From assembly GCF_017357005.1 (NCBI RefSeq), contig NZ_CP071589.1, forward strand, positions 868,001 to 932,000: a stretch of 64,000 nt of DNA. The letters run 5' to 3'. The notes under the pieces are model-generated. The model was not told the DNA's origin. It saw nothing but the letters and a program-made list of their open reading frames with translations, and did no database searches. This DNA comes from Staphylococcus simiae (lineage in GTDB: Bacteria; Bacillota; Bacilli; Staphylococcales; Staphylococcaceae). Below, piece by piece: positions 11,293 through 20,498 of this stretch (position 1 is its first letter; each line of letters starts with the position of its first letter). A program made the translations under genes and the position numbers.

Positions 11293-13119
11293 ATGAATAA
11301 AAAATTAACAAAGGACGATATTAAACATTATCCATCACGATACATGCCAGGTCTTGATGGGTTAAGAGCAATTGCAGTCATTGCAATTATTATTTACCAC
11401 CTTAACAAACAATGGTTAACTGGTGGCTTTCTAGGCGTAGACACATTTTTTGTCATATCGGGCTATTTAATTACAAGCTTATTACTGAAAGAATATGAAG
11501 AAACTGGCATTATACGTTTAAAACGCTTTTGGATTAGACGTATTAAACGTTTGTTACCAGCTTTAATGGTCGTATTAATGACGGTTGGAACTTTAACATT
11601 ATGGTTAAGACCTAATGAAATTATTAGAGTTAAACATGATATTTATGCAGCGCTACTATACGTTTCTAACTGGTGGTATATTGCTAGAGATGTAGACTAT
11701 TTTGAACAATTTTCATTTGTACCACTAAAGCATTTATGGTCTCTTGCAATTGAAGAACAATTTTATTTGTTCTTTCCATTTATATTAATCATGTTGTTAT
11801 TACTTATTAAAAAAAAGTACATCGTTGGTATCATTTGCTTTGTAATTTCTTTATTATCACTTGGTTTGATGTTGTATTATAACGAGATTCACATTAGTCA
11901 GTCTCGTATATACTTTGGAACTGATACAAGATTACAAACATTATTATTAGGTGTGGTGTTAGCTTTTTTATGGCCACCATTTAAATTGAAACAGCATCCA
12001 CCGACGATCATTAAGTATACTATTGATATATTTGGATTTATCGGTTTTTCATTCTTAGTGTTTCTGTTTTTTGTCATACATGATGATAGTCATCGCTTAT
12101 ATGATGGCGGTTTTTATATTGTGTCTGCTATGACACTGTTAGTCATTGCAAGCTCCGTACACCCTTCAACACTATTGGCCAAAATTTTGTCTAATCCAGT
12201 ACTCGTATATATTGGACATCGTTCGTATAGTCTATACTTATGGCATTATCCAGTAATAAGTTTTGTCCATAGTTATTTTATAGATGGTCAAATGCCCAAA
12301 TATGTCTATATTATTGATGTTATTGCAACGTTCATTTTAGCTGAAATATCATATCGATGTATAGAAACACCTTTTAGAACAAATGGCTTAAAAGCTGTTA
12401 GTTGGAGAAGCACTAACGTCATACCTTTTATTAGAGGTTTAGTGATAATCTTATTAGTCATTCCTTTTATATTCTTAATTTGTGGTTCCTTTGATAAATA
12501 TGGTAAAGATGATATCAATACTAAAGCACATAGTTTTAATACAGATTTAGAAGATAAATATTTAGTAGAGTTATTACCTTTAAATAAAATTAGGATTGAT
12601 GGTATAGAAGACAATACAACTGAAAAGACATCAAATGATCAATATAAAAATTTAGCACCATTATTAATTGGTGATTCAGTAATGGTAGATATCGGTGAAT
12701 CATTCAAATCAACTGTACCTAAGGCTAAAATTGATGGTAAAGTAGGTAGACAGTTATATCAAACACTACCTTTAGTGAAAAGTAATTATGGTAACTATAA
12801 AAAAGCAAATCAACAAGTGATATTAGAATTAGGGACTAACGGTGATTTTACTGTACAACAATTAGACCAACTACTAAATCAATTTGGTAAAGCGCAAGTT
12901 TATCTAGTAAATACTAGAGTTCCTCGCTTTTATGAGGCACATGTTAATAAATTATTAGCTAATGCTGCTAAGAAACGTAAAAACGTTACGCTTATTGATT
13001 GGTACAAAAAATCAAGGGGACATAGTGAGTATTTTGCACCAGATGGTATTCATTTAGAACAAAAAGGTGTCAAAGCATTAAAAGATGAAATAATAACAGC
13101 GATTAAAAATAAAAATTAA
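11293..13119 (+). CDS. OatA-like membrane O-acyltransferase (acyltransferase-3 plus SGNH domain)
   Basis: 608-residue envelope O-acyltransferase. The N-terminal acyltransferase-3 domain (about 15-390) has some ten membrane segments, with the catalytic-type histidine in IIYHLN near 36-41 and the GVDTFFVISGYLI signature near 50-62. An extracytoplasmic SGNH hydrolase-like domain follows (about 445-608), with GDSVMVD near 457-463 (Ser), LGTNGD near 516-521 (Asn) and the Asp-His pair in DGIHLE near 583-588. This matches OatA of S. aureus, which acetylates N-acetylmuramic acid C6-OH and gives lysozyme resistance. OatA proper lies elsewhere in S. aureus, however, and this locus holds its paralogue. 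The acceptor (peptidoglycan or another glycopolymer) is therefore uncertain. Confidence 0.9.
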   Translation: MNKKLTKDDIKHYPSRYMPGLDGLRAIAVIAIIIYHLNKQWLTGGFLGVDTFFVISGYLITSLLLKEYEETGIIRLKRFWIRRIKRLLPALMVVLMTVGTLTLWLRPNEIIRVKHDIYAALLYVSNWWYIARDVDYFEQFSFVPLKHLWSLAIEEQFYLFFPFILIMLLLLIKKKYIVGIICFVISLLSLGLMLYYNEIHISQSRIYFGTDTRLQTLLLGVVLAFLWPPFKLKQHPPTIIKYTIDIFGFIGFSFLVFLFFVIHDDSHRLYDGGFYIVSAMTLLVIASSVHPSTLLAKILSNPVLVYIGHRSYSLYLWHYPVISFVHSYFIDGQMPKYVYIIDVIATFILAEISYRCIETPFRTNGLKAVSWRSTNVIPFIRGLVIILLVIPFIFLICGSFDKYGKDDINTKAHSFNTDLEDKYLVELLPLNKIRIDGIEDNTTEKTSNDQYKNLAPLLIGDSVMVDIGESFKSTVPKAKIDGKVGRQLYQTLPLVKSNYGNYKKANQQVILELGTNGDFTVQQLDQLLNQFGKAQVYLVNTRVPRFYEAHVNKLLANAAKKRKNVTLIDWYKKSRGHSEYFAPDGIHLEQKGVKALKDEIITAIKNKN

Positions 13120-13125
13120 AAAATT

Positions 13126-13167
13126 AAAAGAGGTTGAGACGTTTGTACAGTTTCAATCTCTTTTATC
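13126..13167 (+). terminator. Terminator after the acyltransferase gene
   Basis: Fifteen-base stem AAAAGAGGTTGAGAC (13126-13140) with GTTTCAATCTCTTTT (13150-13164), containing two G-U pairs. Confidence 0.8.
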
Positions 13168-13219
13168 ATTTAATAGTAAAAATAGAGCTAAAAAAATTTG
13201 AAAAATTGAGCTTTAATTG

Positions 13220-13279
13220 TTGATTAATTAAAAAAGAGGGTCTATAATATAATTAAGGTCAAAGAAAGTCAAAGTCAAA
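13220..13279 (+). promoter_or_regulatory. clpB promoter with CtsR operator
   Basis: Sigma-A promoter TTGATT (13220-13225), 17-base spacer, TATAAT (13243-13248). Directly after it lies GGTCAAAGAAAGTCAAA (13257-13273), a full match to the CtsR heptad direct repeat, followed by a third GTCAAA half (13274-13279) and an inverted TTTGACC (13289-13295). The operator covers the expected transcription start, so CtsR binding should block clpB until heat or thiol stress. CtsR control of clpB is established in low-GC Gram-positives; the site itself is read directly here. Confidence 0.93.
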
Positions 13280-13325
13280 TTAACGGAATTTGACCAACTC
13301 TAATTTAGTAGAGGTGAAGAATTTA

Positions 13326-15938
13326 ATGGATATTAATCAAATGACTTATGCTGTTCAAGGTGCGTTACAACAAGCAGTTGAACAGAGTCAACAACATAAA
13401 TTACAAAATATAGAAATCGAAGCAATATTAATTGCTGCATTAAATGAAAGTGACAGTTTATATAAAAGTGTCTTAGAAAGAGCGAATATTGATATAGATG
13501 CTTTAAATGAAGCATACAATAAAAAACTATCTTCATATGCATCAGTTGAAGGGGATAATATTCAGTATGGCCAATATATCAGTCAGCAAGCTAATCAATT
13601 ATTAACTAAGGCTGAGACATACATGAATGACTATCAAGATGAATTTATATCAATGGAGCATTTATTATTAGCCGCAATTGATATTGATCAAACTACAAAG
13701 CAATTTGTAAATAACAAATCTCAAGTAATTCAAGAAATCATTAATAAAATTAGAGGGGGAAATCATGTGACATCACAAAATCCTGAAGCAAATTATGAAG
13801 CATTAGAAAAATATGGACGTGACTTAGTTGAAGAAGTACGTCAAGGTAAAATGGATCCAGTCATTGGTAGAGATGAAGAAATACGTAATACAATTAGAAT
13901 TTTAAGTCGTAAAACAAAAAACAATCCAGTTTTAATTGGGGAACCTGGTGTAGGTAAAACTGCTATCGTGGAAGGTTTGGCACAACGTATTGTCAAAAAA
14001 GACGTACCAGAATCCTTATTAGATAAAACGATCTTCGAGTTGGATTTAAGTGCATTAGTTGCAGGTGCTAAATTCAGAGGTGAATTCGAAGAACGTTTGA
14101 AAGCTGTACTTAAAGAAGTAAAAGATTCTGACGGTAGAATTATTTTATTTATAGATGAAATTCATATGCTTGTTGGGGCTGGTAAAACTGATGGTGCTAT
14201 GGACGCAGGTAACATGCTTAAACCAATGTTAGCACGTGGTGAACTGCATTGTATCGGTGCAACAACATTAAATGAATACCGTGAATATATCGAAAAAGAT
14301 TCAGCATTAGAACGTCGTTTCCAAAAAGTTGCAGTTAGTGAACCTGATGTTGAAGATACAATTTCTATCTTACGTGGTTTGAAAGAACGTTATGAAGTAT
14401 ATCATGGTGTACGTATTCAAGATAGAGCATTAGTAGCAGCTGCAGAACTTTCAGATAGATATATTACTGATCGTTTCTTACCAGATAAAGCGATTGATTT
14501 AGTTGACCAAGCATGTGCAACAATTCGTACAGAAATGGGTTCAAATCCTACTGAACTTGATCAAGTGAACCGCCGAGTAATGCAATTGGAAATTGAAGAA
14601 AGTGCATTAAAAAATGAAGCAGATAATGCAAGTAAACAACGTTTAGAAGAATTACAACAAGAATTAGCTAATGAAAAAGAAAAACAATCTTCATTACAAT
14701 CAAGAGTTGAACATGAGAAAGAAAAAATAGGTAAATTACAACAAAAACGTGCTCAATTAGACGAAAGTAGACAAGCGTTAGAAGATGCCCAAACTAATAA
14801 TAATTTAGAAAAAGCAGCTGAGCTACAATATGGTACAATTCCTCAATTAGAAAAAGAATTAAGAGAATTAGAAGATCAGTTCCAAGATGAACAAGGTGAA
14901 GATTCTGAACGTATGATAAGAGAAATTGTCACTGATGAAGAAATTGGTGATATCGTTAGTCAATGGACAGGTATTCCTGTATCTAAATTAGTTGAAACTG
15001 AAAGAGATAAATTATTACACTTAAGTGACATCTTGCATAAACGCGTTGTTGGTCAAGATAAAGCAGTTGATCTAGTTTCAGACGCTGTAGTAAGAGCTAG
15101 AGCTGGAATTAAAGATCCAAATAGACCAATAGGAAGTTTCTTATTCCTTGGTCCAACTGGTGTCGGTAAAACTGAATTAGCTAAATCATTAGCATCCTCA
15201 TTATTTGATTCTGAAAAACATATGATACGAATTGATATGAGTGAATATATGGAAAAACATGCAGTGTCTCGTTTAATTGGTGCGCCTCCAGGCTACGTAG
15301 GTCATGATGAAGGTGGACAATTAACAGAAGCTGTTCGTCGTAATCCGTATTCTGTCATATTATTAGATGAAGTTGAAAAAGCGCATAGTGATGTTTTCAA
15401 CGTCTTGTTACAAATATTAGATGAAGGTCGTTTGACAGATTCTAAAGGACGTAGTGTTGACTTTAAAAATACAATTATCATTATGACTAGTAATATTGGT
15501 TCACAAATTTTATTAGAAAATGTCAAAGAAACTGGCGAAATTACCGAATCAACTGAAAAAGCGGTGATGAATAGTCTAAACGCTTATTTCAAACCAGAAA
15601 TATTAAACCGTATGGATGATATTGTATTGTTCCGTCCATTATCAATTAATGATATGAGTATGATTGTTGATAAAATATTAACTCAATTAAATATTAGATT
15701 ATTAGAACAACGTATTTCTATTGAAGTATCTGATCAAGCAAAAGAATGGTTAGGTAAAGAAGCATACGAACCACAATTTGGCGCAAGACCTTTAAAACGC
15801 TTTGTACAACGACAAATTGAAACACCGTTAGCACGTATGATGATTAAAGAAGGATTCCCTGAAGGAACTACAATAAAAGTTGATATCGATAATAATAATG
15901 AATTAACTTTTGACGTAGAAAAATCACAACTTGCATAA
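13326..15938 (+). CDS. clpB: ClpB protein disaggregase
   Basis: Hsp100 AAA+ chaperone that, with DnaK, extracts proteins from aggregates after heat. 870 residues: Clp-N repeat domain (1-145), AAA1 with Walker A GEPGVGKT near 205 and Walker [10 protein letters not shown] near 276, the coiled-coil middle domain (about 405-530) that marks ClpB off from ClpC, AAA2 with GPTGVGKT near 609 and [10 protein letters not shown] near 678, then the C-terminal D2-small domain. It has no LGF/IGF-type ClpP-docking loop that I can recognise, as expected for a disaggregase. An in-frame TTG at 13290 would add 12 codons, but the ATG at 13326 has GAGGTGA nine bases upstream and gives the conserved start MDINQMT. 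It stands alone behind the CtsR operator. Confidence 0.98.
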   Translation: MDINQMTYAVQGALQQAVEQSQQHKLQNIEIEAILIAALNESDSLYKSVLERANIDIDALNEAYNKKLSSYASVEGDNIQYGQYISQQANQLLTKAETYMNDYQDEFISMEHLLLAAIDIDQTTKQFVNNKSQVIQEIINKIRGGNHVTSQNPEANYEALEKYGRDLVEEVRQGKMDPVIGRDEEIRNTIRILSRKTKNNPVLIGEPGVGKTAIVEGLAQRIVKKDVPESLLDKTIFELDLSALVAGAKFRGEFEERLKAVLKEVKDSDGRIILFIDEIHMLVGAGKTDGAMDAGNMLKPMLARGELHCIGATTLNEYREYIEKDSALERRFQKVAVSEPDVEDTISILRGLKERYEVYHGVRIQDRALVAAAELSDRYITDRFLPDKAIDLVDQACATIRTEMGSNPTELDQVNRRVMQLEIEESALKNEADNASKQRLEELQQELANEKEKQSSLQSRVEHEKEKIGKLQQKRAQLDESRQALEDAQTNNNLEKAAELQYGTIPQLEKELRELEDQFQDEQGEDSERMIREIVTDEEIGDIVSQWTGIPVSKLVETERDKLLHLSDILHKRVVGQDKAVDLVSDAVVRARAGIKDPNRPIGSFLFLGPTGVGKTELAKSLASSLFDSEKHMIRIDMSEYMEKHAVSRLIGAPPGYVGHDEGGQLTEAVRRNPYSVILLDEVEKAHSDVFNVLLQILDEGRLTDSKGRSVDFKNTIIIMTSNIGSQILLENVKETGEITESTEKAVMNSLNAYFKPEILNRMDDIVLFRPLSINDMSMIVDKILTQLNIRLLEQRISIEVSDQAKEWLGKEAYEPQFGARPLKRFVQRQIETPLARMMIKEGFPEGTTIKVDIDNNNELTFDVEKSQLA

Positions 15939-15942
15939 ATAT

Positions 15943-15985
15943 AAAAGCACGCATTGCTATCAATGATAGTAGTGTGTGCTTTTTC
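15943..15985 (+). terminator. Terminator after clpB
   Basis: Nineteen-base stem (15943-15961 with 15965-15983) pairing AAAAGCACGC with GTGTGCTTTT and holding three G-U pairs, then TTTTC. Confidence 0.85.
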
Positions 15986-16025
15986 TTTAGTAAAATTCGC
16001 ATCACATTATGACAACAGATATTTT

Positions 16026-16143
16026 GAGCCTGAGACAAAAAATATTTTACACTTAAAATTATGCATTTGACAGTAATTGTCTGATTTTCAAAATGCTGAT
16101 AAATCAACACTTTGAAAACATAGTCAGAATTTCCGGGATGGGA
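16026..16143 (+). repeat. Dispersed hairpin repeat, family B, copy 1
   Basis: About 110 bases shared with 48391-48502: both begin GA(G/A)CCTG(A/G)GACAAAAA and share (G/A)CAGTAA(T/C)TGTCTGATTTT, TGATAAATCAAC and CTTT(G/A)AAAAC. The centre folds as a roughly 16-base stem around the loop AAATCA. One stem pair is C-G here (TTTTCAAA with TTTGAAAA) and T-A in the other copy, a compensatory change. The S. aureus chromosome carries many intergenic units of similar layout. Confidence 0.75.
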
Positions 16144-16223
16144 TTAAGAAATAAATATTATAGTAAGTTTATTACTGTTCCACTCAAATAAAAATATTAT
16201 TAATGACATCAATAAGTTAAACA

Positions 16224-16258
16224 GAAAAGCCACTGAATATGGTGATTCAGTGGCCTGT
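16224..16258 (-). terminator. Terminator of the yjzD-like gene (minus strand)
   Basis: GCCACTGAAT (16230-16239) pairs perfectly with ATTCAGTGGC (16245-16254). On the minus strand it is followed by TTTTCTGTTT. Confidence 0.75.
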
Positions 16259-16305
16259 TATCTGTATGTAGTTATTACTATGGAACATAATAATAAAACA
16301 AGAAA

Positions 16306-16491
16306 TTAATAGTCTGTGTCTTTAGACGGTTTAATAACAGCTGCAAAGATAGCTGTTGTAATAGTAAAGATTACAGCCATAATAAGAGGAGTTACAACAT
16401 TTAAACTTTCTCCACCATTAAGACTATTCAATACGAAGTTAACCATTTGGAACAGTAAAATTGCCCAAAATAATGTTACGAGGTGTTTCAT
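16306..16491 (-). CDS. Small YjzD-like (DUF2929) membrane protein
   Basis: 61-residue protein with two membrane segments (about 4-23 and 35-53) and a charged tail ending KPSKDTDY. It resembles the DUF2929/YjzD family of short Firmicute membrane proteins found beside fabH; function unknown. The ATG follows GGAGGTAGAGTGAA. It diverges from fabH and has its own terminator. In S. aureus I recall several more genes between clpB and fabH, including eapH2; here this is the only one. Confidence 0.8.
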   Translation of the reverse strand: MKHLVTLFWAILLFQMVNFVLNSLNGGESLNVVTPLIMAVIFTITTAIFAAVIKPSKDTDY

Positions 16492-16667
16492 TTCACTCTA
16501 CCTCCACTTTAAATATCTATACTTTTATTTTAAGTGAAATAACTCATTTTGTATAGTAAGTTATCATAAATATTGTGATCATAAGACGAAAGACAGCTTT
16601 TAATCAATAGAAATTTAATTAATTAACATGATGTCTTACTTGTGTTCAAAAAGGCCTTTATGTTAAA

Positions 16668-16684
16668 TTAATACCTGGTATTAA
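16668..16684 (+). promoter_or_regulatory. FapR operator upstream of fabH
   Basis: TTAATACCTGGTATTAA is a perfect 17-base palindrome around one central T, matching the FapR site of Bacillus and Staphylococcus. It lies 26 bases before the fabH start, overlapping or following a probable -10 (TTAAAT, 16663-16668; -35 candidate TTGTGT, 16640-16645). FapR represses fatty-acid and phospholipid genes and is released by malonyl-CoA or malonyl-ACP. The assignment combines the sequence match with the known fabHF regulon. Confidence 0.85.
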
Positions 16685-16710
16685 AAATTTTAGTAAGAAG
16701 GTGTACAACC

Positions 16711-17652
16711 ATGAATGTGGGTATTAAAGGTTTCGGTGCGTACGCTCCGGAAAATATAATAGACAATGCCTATTTTGAACAATTTTTAGAAACATCAGAT
16801 GAATGGATTTCTAAAATGACTGGAATTAAAGAAAGACATTGGGCAGACGAAGATCAAGATACTTCAGATTTAGCTTATAATGCTAGTGTTAAAGCAATTG
16901 AAGATGCAGGAATTAAACCTGAAGATATAGACATGATAATTGTAGCAACTGCAACAGGAGATATGCCATTCCCATCAGTTGCTAATATTTTACAAGAACG
17001 CCTTGGAACAGGCAAAGTAGCATCAATGGATCAACTTGCTGCATGTTCTGGATTCATGTATTCCATGATAACTGCTAAACAATATATTCAATCAGGTGAT
17101 TATCATAATATTTTAGTAGTTGGTGCAGATAAACTTTCTAAAATTACTGACTTAACAGATCGTTCAACTGCAGTACTTTTTGGAGATGGTGCAGGAGCAG
17201 TAATCATTGGTGAAGTTTCTGAAGGACGAGGCATCATTAGCTATGAAATGGGTTCTGATGGAAGCGGTGGAAAATATTTATATCTCGATAAAGAAACAGG
17301 TAAATTAAAAATGAATGGTCGTGAAGTATTTAAATTTGCTGTTAGAATTATGGGTGATGCTTCAACACGTGTGGTTGAAAAAGCTAACTTAACTTCTGAT
17401 GATATTGATTTATTTATACCACATCAAGCTAATATTCGTATTATGGAATCTGCAAGAGAACGTTTAGGTATCTCAAAAGATAAAATGAGTGTTTCTGTAG
17501 ATAAATATGGTAATACTTCTGCAGCATCAATTCCTTTGAGTATTAATCAAGAGTTACAAAATGGTAAACTAAAAGATGATGATACCATTGTACTTGTTGG
17601 TTTCGGTGGCGGCCTAACTTGGAGCGCAATGACAATAAAATGGGGAAAATAG
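16711..17652 (+). CDS. fabH: 3-oxoacyl-ACP synthase III (FabH)
   Basis: Starts type II fatty-acid synthesis by condensing acetyl- or branched acyl-CoA with malonyl-ACP; this choice sets the iso/anteiso chain profile. 313 residues, the S. aureus length. The catalytic triad is visible: C112 in AACSGF, His in PHQANIRI near 238, and Asn in YGNTSAAS near 268. The C-terminal GFGGGLTW is standard. GAAGGTG precedes the ATG. It heads a two-gene unit with fabF (11-base gap), under the FapR palindrome. From memory it differs from S. aureus FabH at about 16 positions (near 95% identity). Confidence 0.98.
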   Translation: MNVGIKGFGAYAPENIIDNAYFEQFLETSDEWISKMTGIKERHWADEDQDTSDLAYNASVKAIEDAGIKPEDIDMIIVATATGDMPFPSVANILQERLGTGKVASMDQLAACSGFMYSMITAKQYIQSGDYHNILVVGADKLSKITDLTDRSTAVLFGDGAGAVIIGEVSEGRGIISYEMGSDGSGGKYLYLDKETGKLKMNGREVFKFAVRIMGDASTRVVEKANLTSDDIDLFIPHQANIRIMESARERLGISKDKMSVSVDKYGNTSAASIPLSINQELQNGKLKDDDTIVLVGFGGGLTWSAMTIKWGK

Positions 17653-17663
17653 GAGGATAACGA

Positions 17664-18908
17664 ATGAGTGAAAATAAAAGAGTAGTTATTACTGGTATGG
17701 GAGCCCTTTCTCCAATTGGTAATGATGTTAAAACAACATGGGAGAATGCCTTAAAAGGTGTCAATGGTATTGATAGTATTACAAGAGTCAATACAGATGA
17801 CTACAATGTACACTTAGCAGGTGAACTTAAAGACTTTAATATTGAAGACTATATAGATAAAAAAGAAGCACGCCGTATGGATAGATTTACTCAGTATGCT
17901 GTTGTAGCTGCTAGAGAAGCTGTTAAAGATGCCAAATTAGACATTAATGATGATACAGCTGATCGCATTGGTGTATGGATTGGTTCTGGTATTGGTGGTA
18001 TGGAAACATTCGAAATTGCACATACTCAATTAATGGAAAGAGGACCTAGACGTGTTAGTCCGTTTTTCGTGCCAATGTTAATCCCAGATATGGCTACAGG
18101 ACAAGTGTCAATTGATCTAGGAGCTAAAGGACCTAATGGTGCAACAGTAACTGCCTGTGCCACAGGTACTAATTCTATTGGTGAAGCATTTAAAATTATT
18201 CAACGCGGCGATGCTGATGCGATGATTACAGGTGGAACAGAAGCACCTATCACACATATGGCAATTGCAGGATTTAGTGCAAGTCGTGCATTATCAACAA
18301 ACGATGATAAAGAAACAGCATGTAGACCTTTCCAAGAAGGTCGTGACGGTTTTGTTATGGGTGAAGGCGCTGGTATATTAGTTATTGAATCTTTAGAATC
18401 AGCACAAGCCCGTGGCGCACAAATTTATGCTGAAATTGTTGGCTATGGCACTACTGGAGATGCATATCATATTACAGCTCCTGCACCTGAAGGCGAAGGT
18501 GGTTCAAGAGCGATGCAAGCAGCTATGGACGATGCTGGTATTAAACCACAAGAAGTCCAATATTTAAATGCTCATGGTACAAGTACACCAGTAGGTGACT
18601 TAAATGAGATTAAAGCCATTAAAAATACTTTTGGTGAAGCAGCTAAGCAATTAAAAGTTAGCTCAACAAAATCCATGACTGGACATTTATTAGGGGCAAC
18701 TGGTGGTTTAGAAGCTATATTCTCTGCACTTTCAATCAGAGATAAAAAAATAGCACCAACAATTCATGCAGTTACACCAGATCCAGAATGCGATTTAGAT
18801 ATTGTACCTAATGAAGCGCAAGATTTAGACATTACTCATGCAATGAGCAATAGTTTAGGTTTTGGTGGACATAACGCAGTACTAGTATTCAAAAAATTCG
18901 AAGCATAA
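17664..18908 (+). CDS. fabF: 3-oxoacyl-ACP synthase II (FabF)
   Basis: Elongating condensing enzyme of fatty-acid synthesis and the target of platensimycin and cerulenin. 414 residues in thiolase fold. The Cys-His-His triad can be placed: C165 in TACATGT, H304 in NAHGTSTP and H341 in MTGHLLGA. Phe in GFGGHN near the end is the gatekeeper region. AGGAGGATAACG precedes the ATG. It is co-transcribed with fabH and closed by a terminator it shares with the converging gene. Confidence 0.98.
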   Translation: MSENKRVVITGMGALSPIGNDVKTTWENALKGVNGIDSITRVNTDDYNVHLAGELKDFNIEDYIDKKEARRMDRFTQYAVVAAREAVKDAKLDINDDTADRIGVWIGSGIGGMETFEIAHTQLMERGPRRVSPFFVPMLIPDMATGQVSIDLGAKGPNGATVTACATGTNSIGEAFKIIQRGDADAMITGGTEAPITHMAIAGFSASRALSTNDDKETACRPFQEGRDGFVMGEGAGILVIESLESAQARGAQIYAEIVGYGTTGDAYHITAPAPEGEGGSRAMQAAMDDAGIKPQEVQYLNAHGTSTPVGDLNEIKAIKNTFGEAAKQLKVSSTKSMTGHLLGATGGLEAIFSALSIRDKKIAPTIHAVTPDPECDLDIVPNEAQDLDITHAMSNSLGFGGHNAVLVFKKFEA

Positions 18909-18909
18909 A

Positions 18910-18957
18910 ATAATAACCTTCAGTGATCAACTACCAATCACTGAAGGTATTATTATT
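18910..18957. terminator. Bidirectional terminator between fabF and the DUF3899-like gene
   Basis: AATAATAACCTTCAGTGAT pairs with ATCACTGAAGGTATTATTATT across a loop of about 9 bases. It directly abuts the stop codon of the converging minus-strand gene. Confidence 0.85.
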
Positions 18958-18958
18958 G

Positions 18959-19330
18959 TTATTTACTTAATACTACCGACACTAAAATAGAAATAACAAA
19001 ATAACTAAAGTTAATAATGATTAGAGCATATATCCACGAAGAAACGATATAGTGCTCTTTTTTGATATGTCTTGGATTAAAAAAATCATCATCTGCTAGA
19101 GCTTTTTTCTTTTTTGTTGAAGACATTTGATATTTTAAGCGCCTAAAGCCATAACTTGTTGCATCGAATATGCCTTCTTGAACTATTAAAATAACGAAAG
19201 AGACAATGAACATAAGCAATGATACATAAAATAATATATTAATAAATGAGATTAATTCGTGTTGACCAAATAGCCAAATAATTACGCTAATAATTGGTGT
19301 GAACAAGATAAAAATTAAATTCTTAAACAT
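18959..19330 (-). CDS. DUF3899-like three-pass membrane protein
   Basis: 123 residues with membrane segments at about 3-20, 27-50 and 98-120 and a basic cytoplasmic-type loop between (KKKKALADDDFFNPRHIK). It resembles the DUF3899 family; function unknown. GTGGAGTGTCTTAA precedes the ATG. It sits alone between converging fabF and diverging oppB, a position also occupied by a short membrane protein in S. aureus. Confidence 0.75.
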   Translation of the reverse strand: MFKNLIFILFTPIISVIIWLFGQHELISFINILFYVSLLMFIVSFVILIVQEGIFDATSYGFRRLKYQMSSTKKKKALADDDFFNPRHIKKEHYIVSSWIYALIIINFSYFVISILVSVVLSK

Positions 19331-19467
19331 TTAAGACACTCCACTTTGACAAAGATAATTATATTAAGTTTACAATAATAAATTTTTTTGACAATAGAAT
19401 TAATAAAATAAAGACTAAATTAAGTGCTTGCAGCAAGTTAACTTCAGTCATTTAAAGCGAAAAACTG

Positions 19468-19497
19468 TTGTAAAATTGTGAATATTATAGATATAAT
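19468..19497 (+). promoter_or_regulatory. Candidate promoter of the opp3 operon
   Basis: TTGTAA (19468-19473), 18-base spacer, TATAAT (19492-19497), about 75 bases before the oppB ATG. CodY and amino-acid control of opp3 are known in S. aureus; I could not pick out a convincing CodY box by eye. Confidence 0.6.
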
Positions 19498-19571
19498 AGG
19501 CATAAGATTTCAGAATATTGTGAAGGGAATATAAATTTAGAAATCTATGTACTAATAGAGGAGGGGATTGA

Positions 19572-20498
19572 ATGGGTAAATATGTATTAAAGAGACTTGG
19601 ATATATGGTAGTTTCTTTATTCATCATTATTACAATTACGTTTTTCTTAATGAAATTAATGCCTGGTTCTCCATTTAATGATGCAAAGTTAAGTGCTGAA
19701 CAAAAGGAAATACTTAGCGAAAAATATGGTTTGAATGATCCAGTTGCAGTCCAGTATCTACATTATTTGAAAAATGTTGTTACTGGTGACTTTGGATATT
19801 CATTCCAATATCATAATCAACCAGTTTGGGATTTAATTAAACCAAGACTAATTCCATCAATGGAAATGGGATTAACTGCTATGGTCATTGGTGTTCTATT
19901 AGGTTTGATATTAGGAGTTGCAGCAGCGACGAAACAAAATACATGGGTCGATTATACGACAACTGTCATCTCAGTTATCGCAGTTTCAGTACCTTCATTT
20001 GTACTGGCTGTTTTATTACAATATGTCTTCGCAGTTAGATTAAGATGGTTCCCAGTTGCAGGTTGGGAAGGATTTTCAACTGCAGTATTACCATCATTAG
20101 CGTTATCAGCAGCAGTACTTGCGACTGTCGCCAGATACATAAGAGCAGAAATGATTGAAGTATTAAGTTCAGATTATATATTATTGGCAAGAGCAAAAGG
20201 GAATTCAACAATGAGAGTATTATTTGGACATGCATTAAGAAATGCTTTGATTCCTATTGTTACTATTATTGTTCCAATGTTAGCGGGGATATTAACTGGT
20301 ACGTTAACAATCGAAAATATCTTTGGTGTACCTGGTTTAGGGGATCAATTTGTGCGTTCAATAACAACAAATGACTTCTCAGTAATTATGGCTATTACAC
20401 TATTATTTAGTACATTATTTATTGTATCGATTTTCGTTGTGGACATTTTATATGGTGTGATTGATCCAAGAATACGTGTGACAGGAGGTAAGAAATAA
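19572..20498 (+). CDS. opp3B: Oligopeptide ABC transporter permease OppB (Opp3B)
   Basis: First permease of the Opp3 importer, which brings in nitrogenous peptides. 308 residues, six membrane segments: N-terminal helix at about 9-30, then five in the binding-protein-dependent transport domain (about 95-300). The EAA loop contacting the ATPases lies near 208-225 (ARAKGNSTMRVLFGHALRN). GAGGAGGGG precedes the ATG. Its stop overlaps the oppC start (TAATG), so the two are coupled. First gene of oppBCDFA. Confidence 0.95.
   Translation: MGKYVLKRLGYMVVSLFIIITITFFLMKLMPGSPFNDAKLSAEQKEILSEKYGLNDPVAVQYLHYLKNVVTGDFGYSFQYHNQPVWDLIKPRLIPSMEMGLTAMVIGVLLGLILGVAAATKQNTWVDYTTTVISVIAVSVPSFVLAVLLQYVFAVRLRWFPVAGWEGFSTAVLPSLALSAAVLATVARYIRAEMIEVLSSDYILLARAKGNSTMRVLFGHALRNALIPIVTIIVPMLAGILTGTLTIENIFGVPGLGDQFVRSITTNDFSVIMAITLLFSTLFIVSIFVVDILYGVIDPRIRVTGGKK

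Noticed and set aside
13290-13325. TTG-initiated N-terminal extension of ClpB
   Set aside because: The extension overlaps the operator region and has no ribosome site. The ATG at 13326 has a strong one and gives the conserved start.
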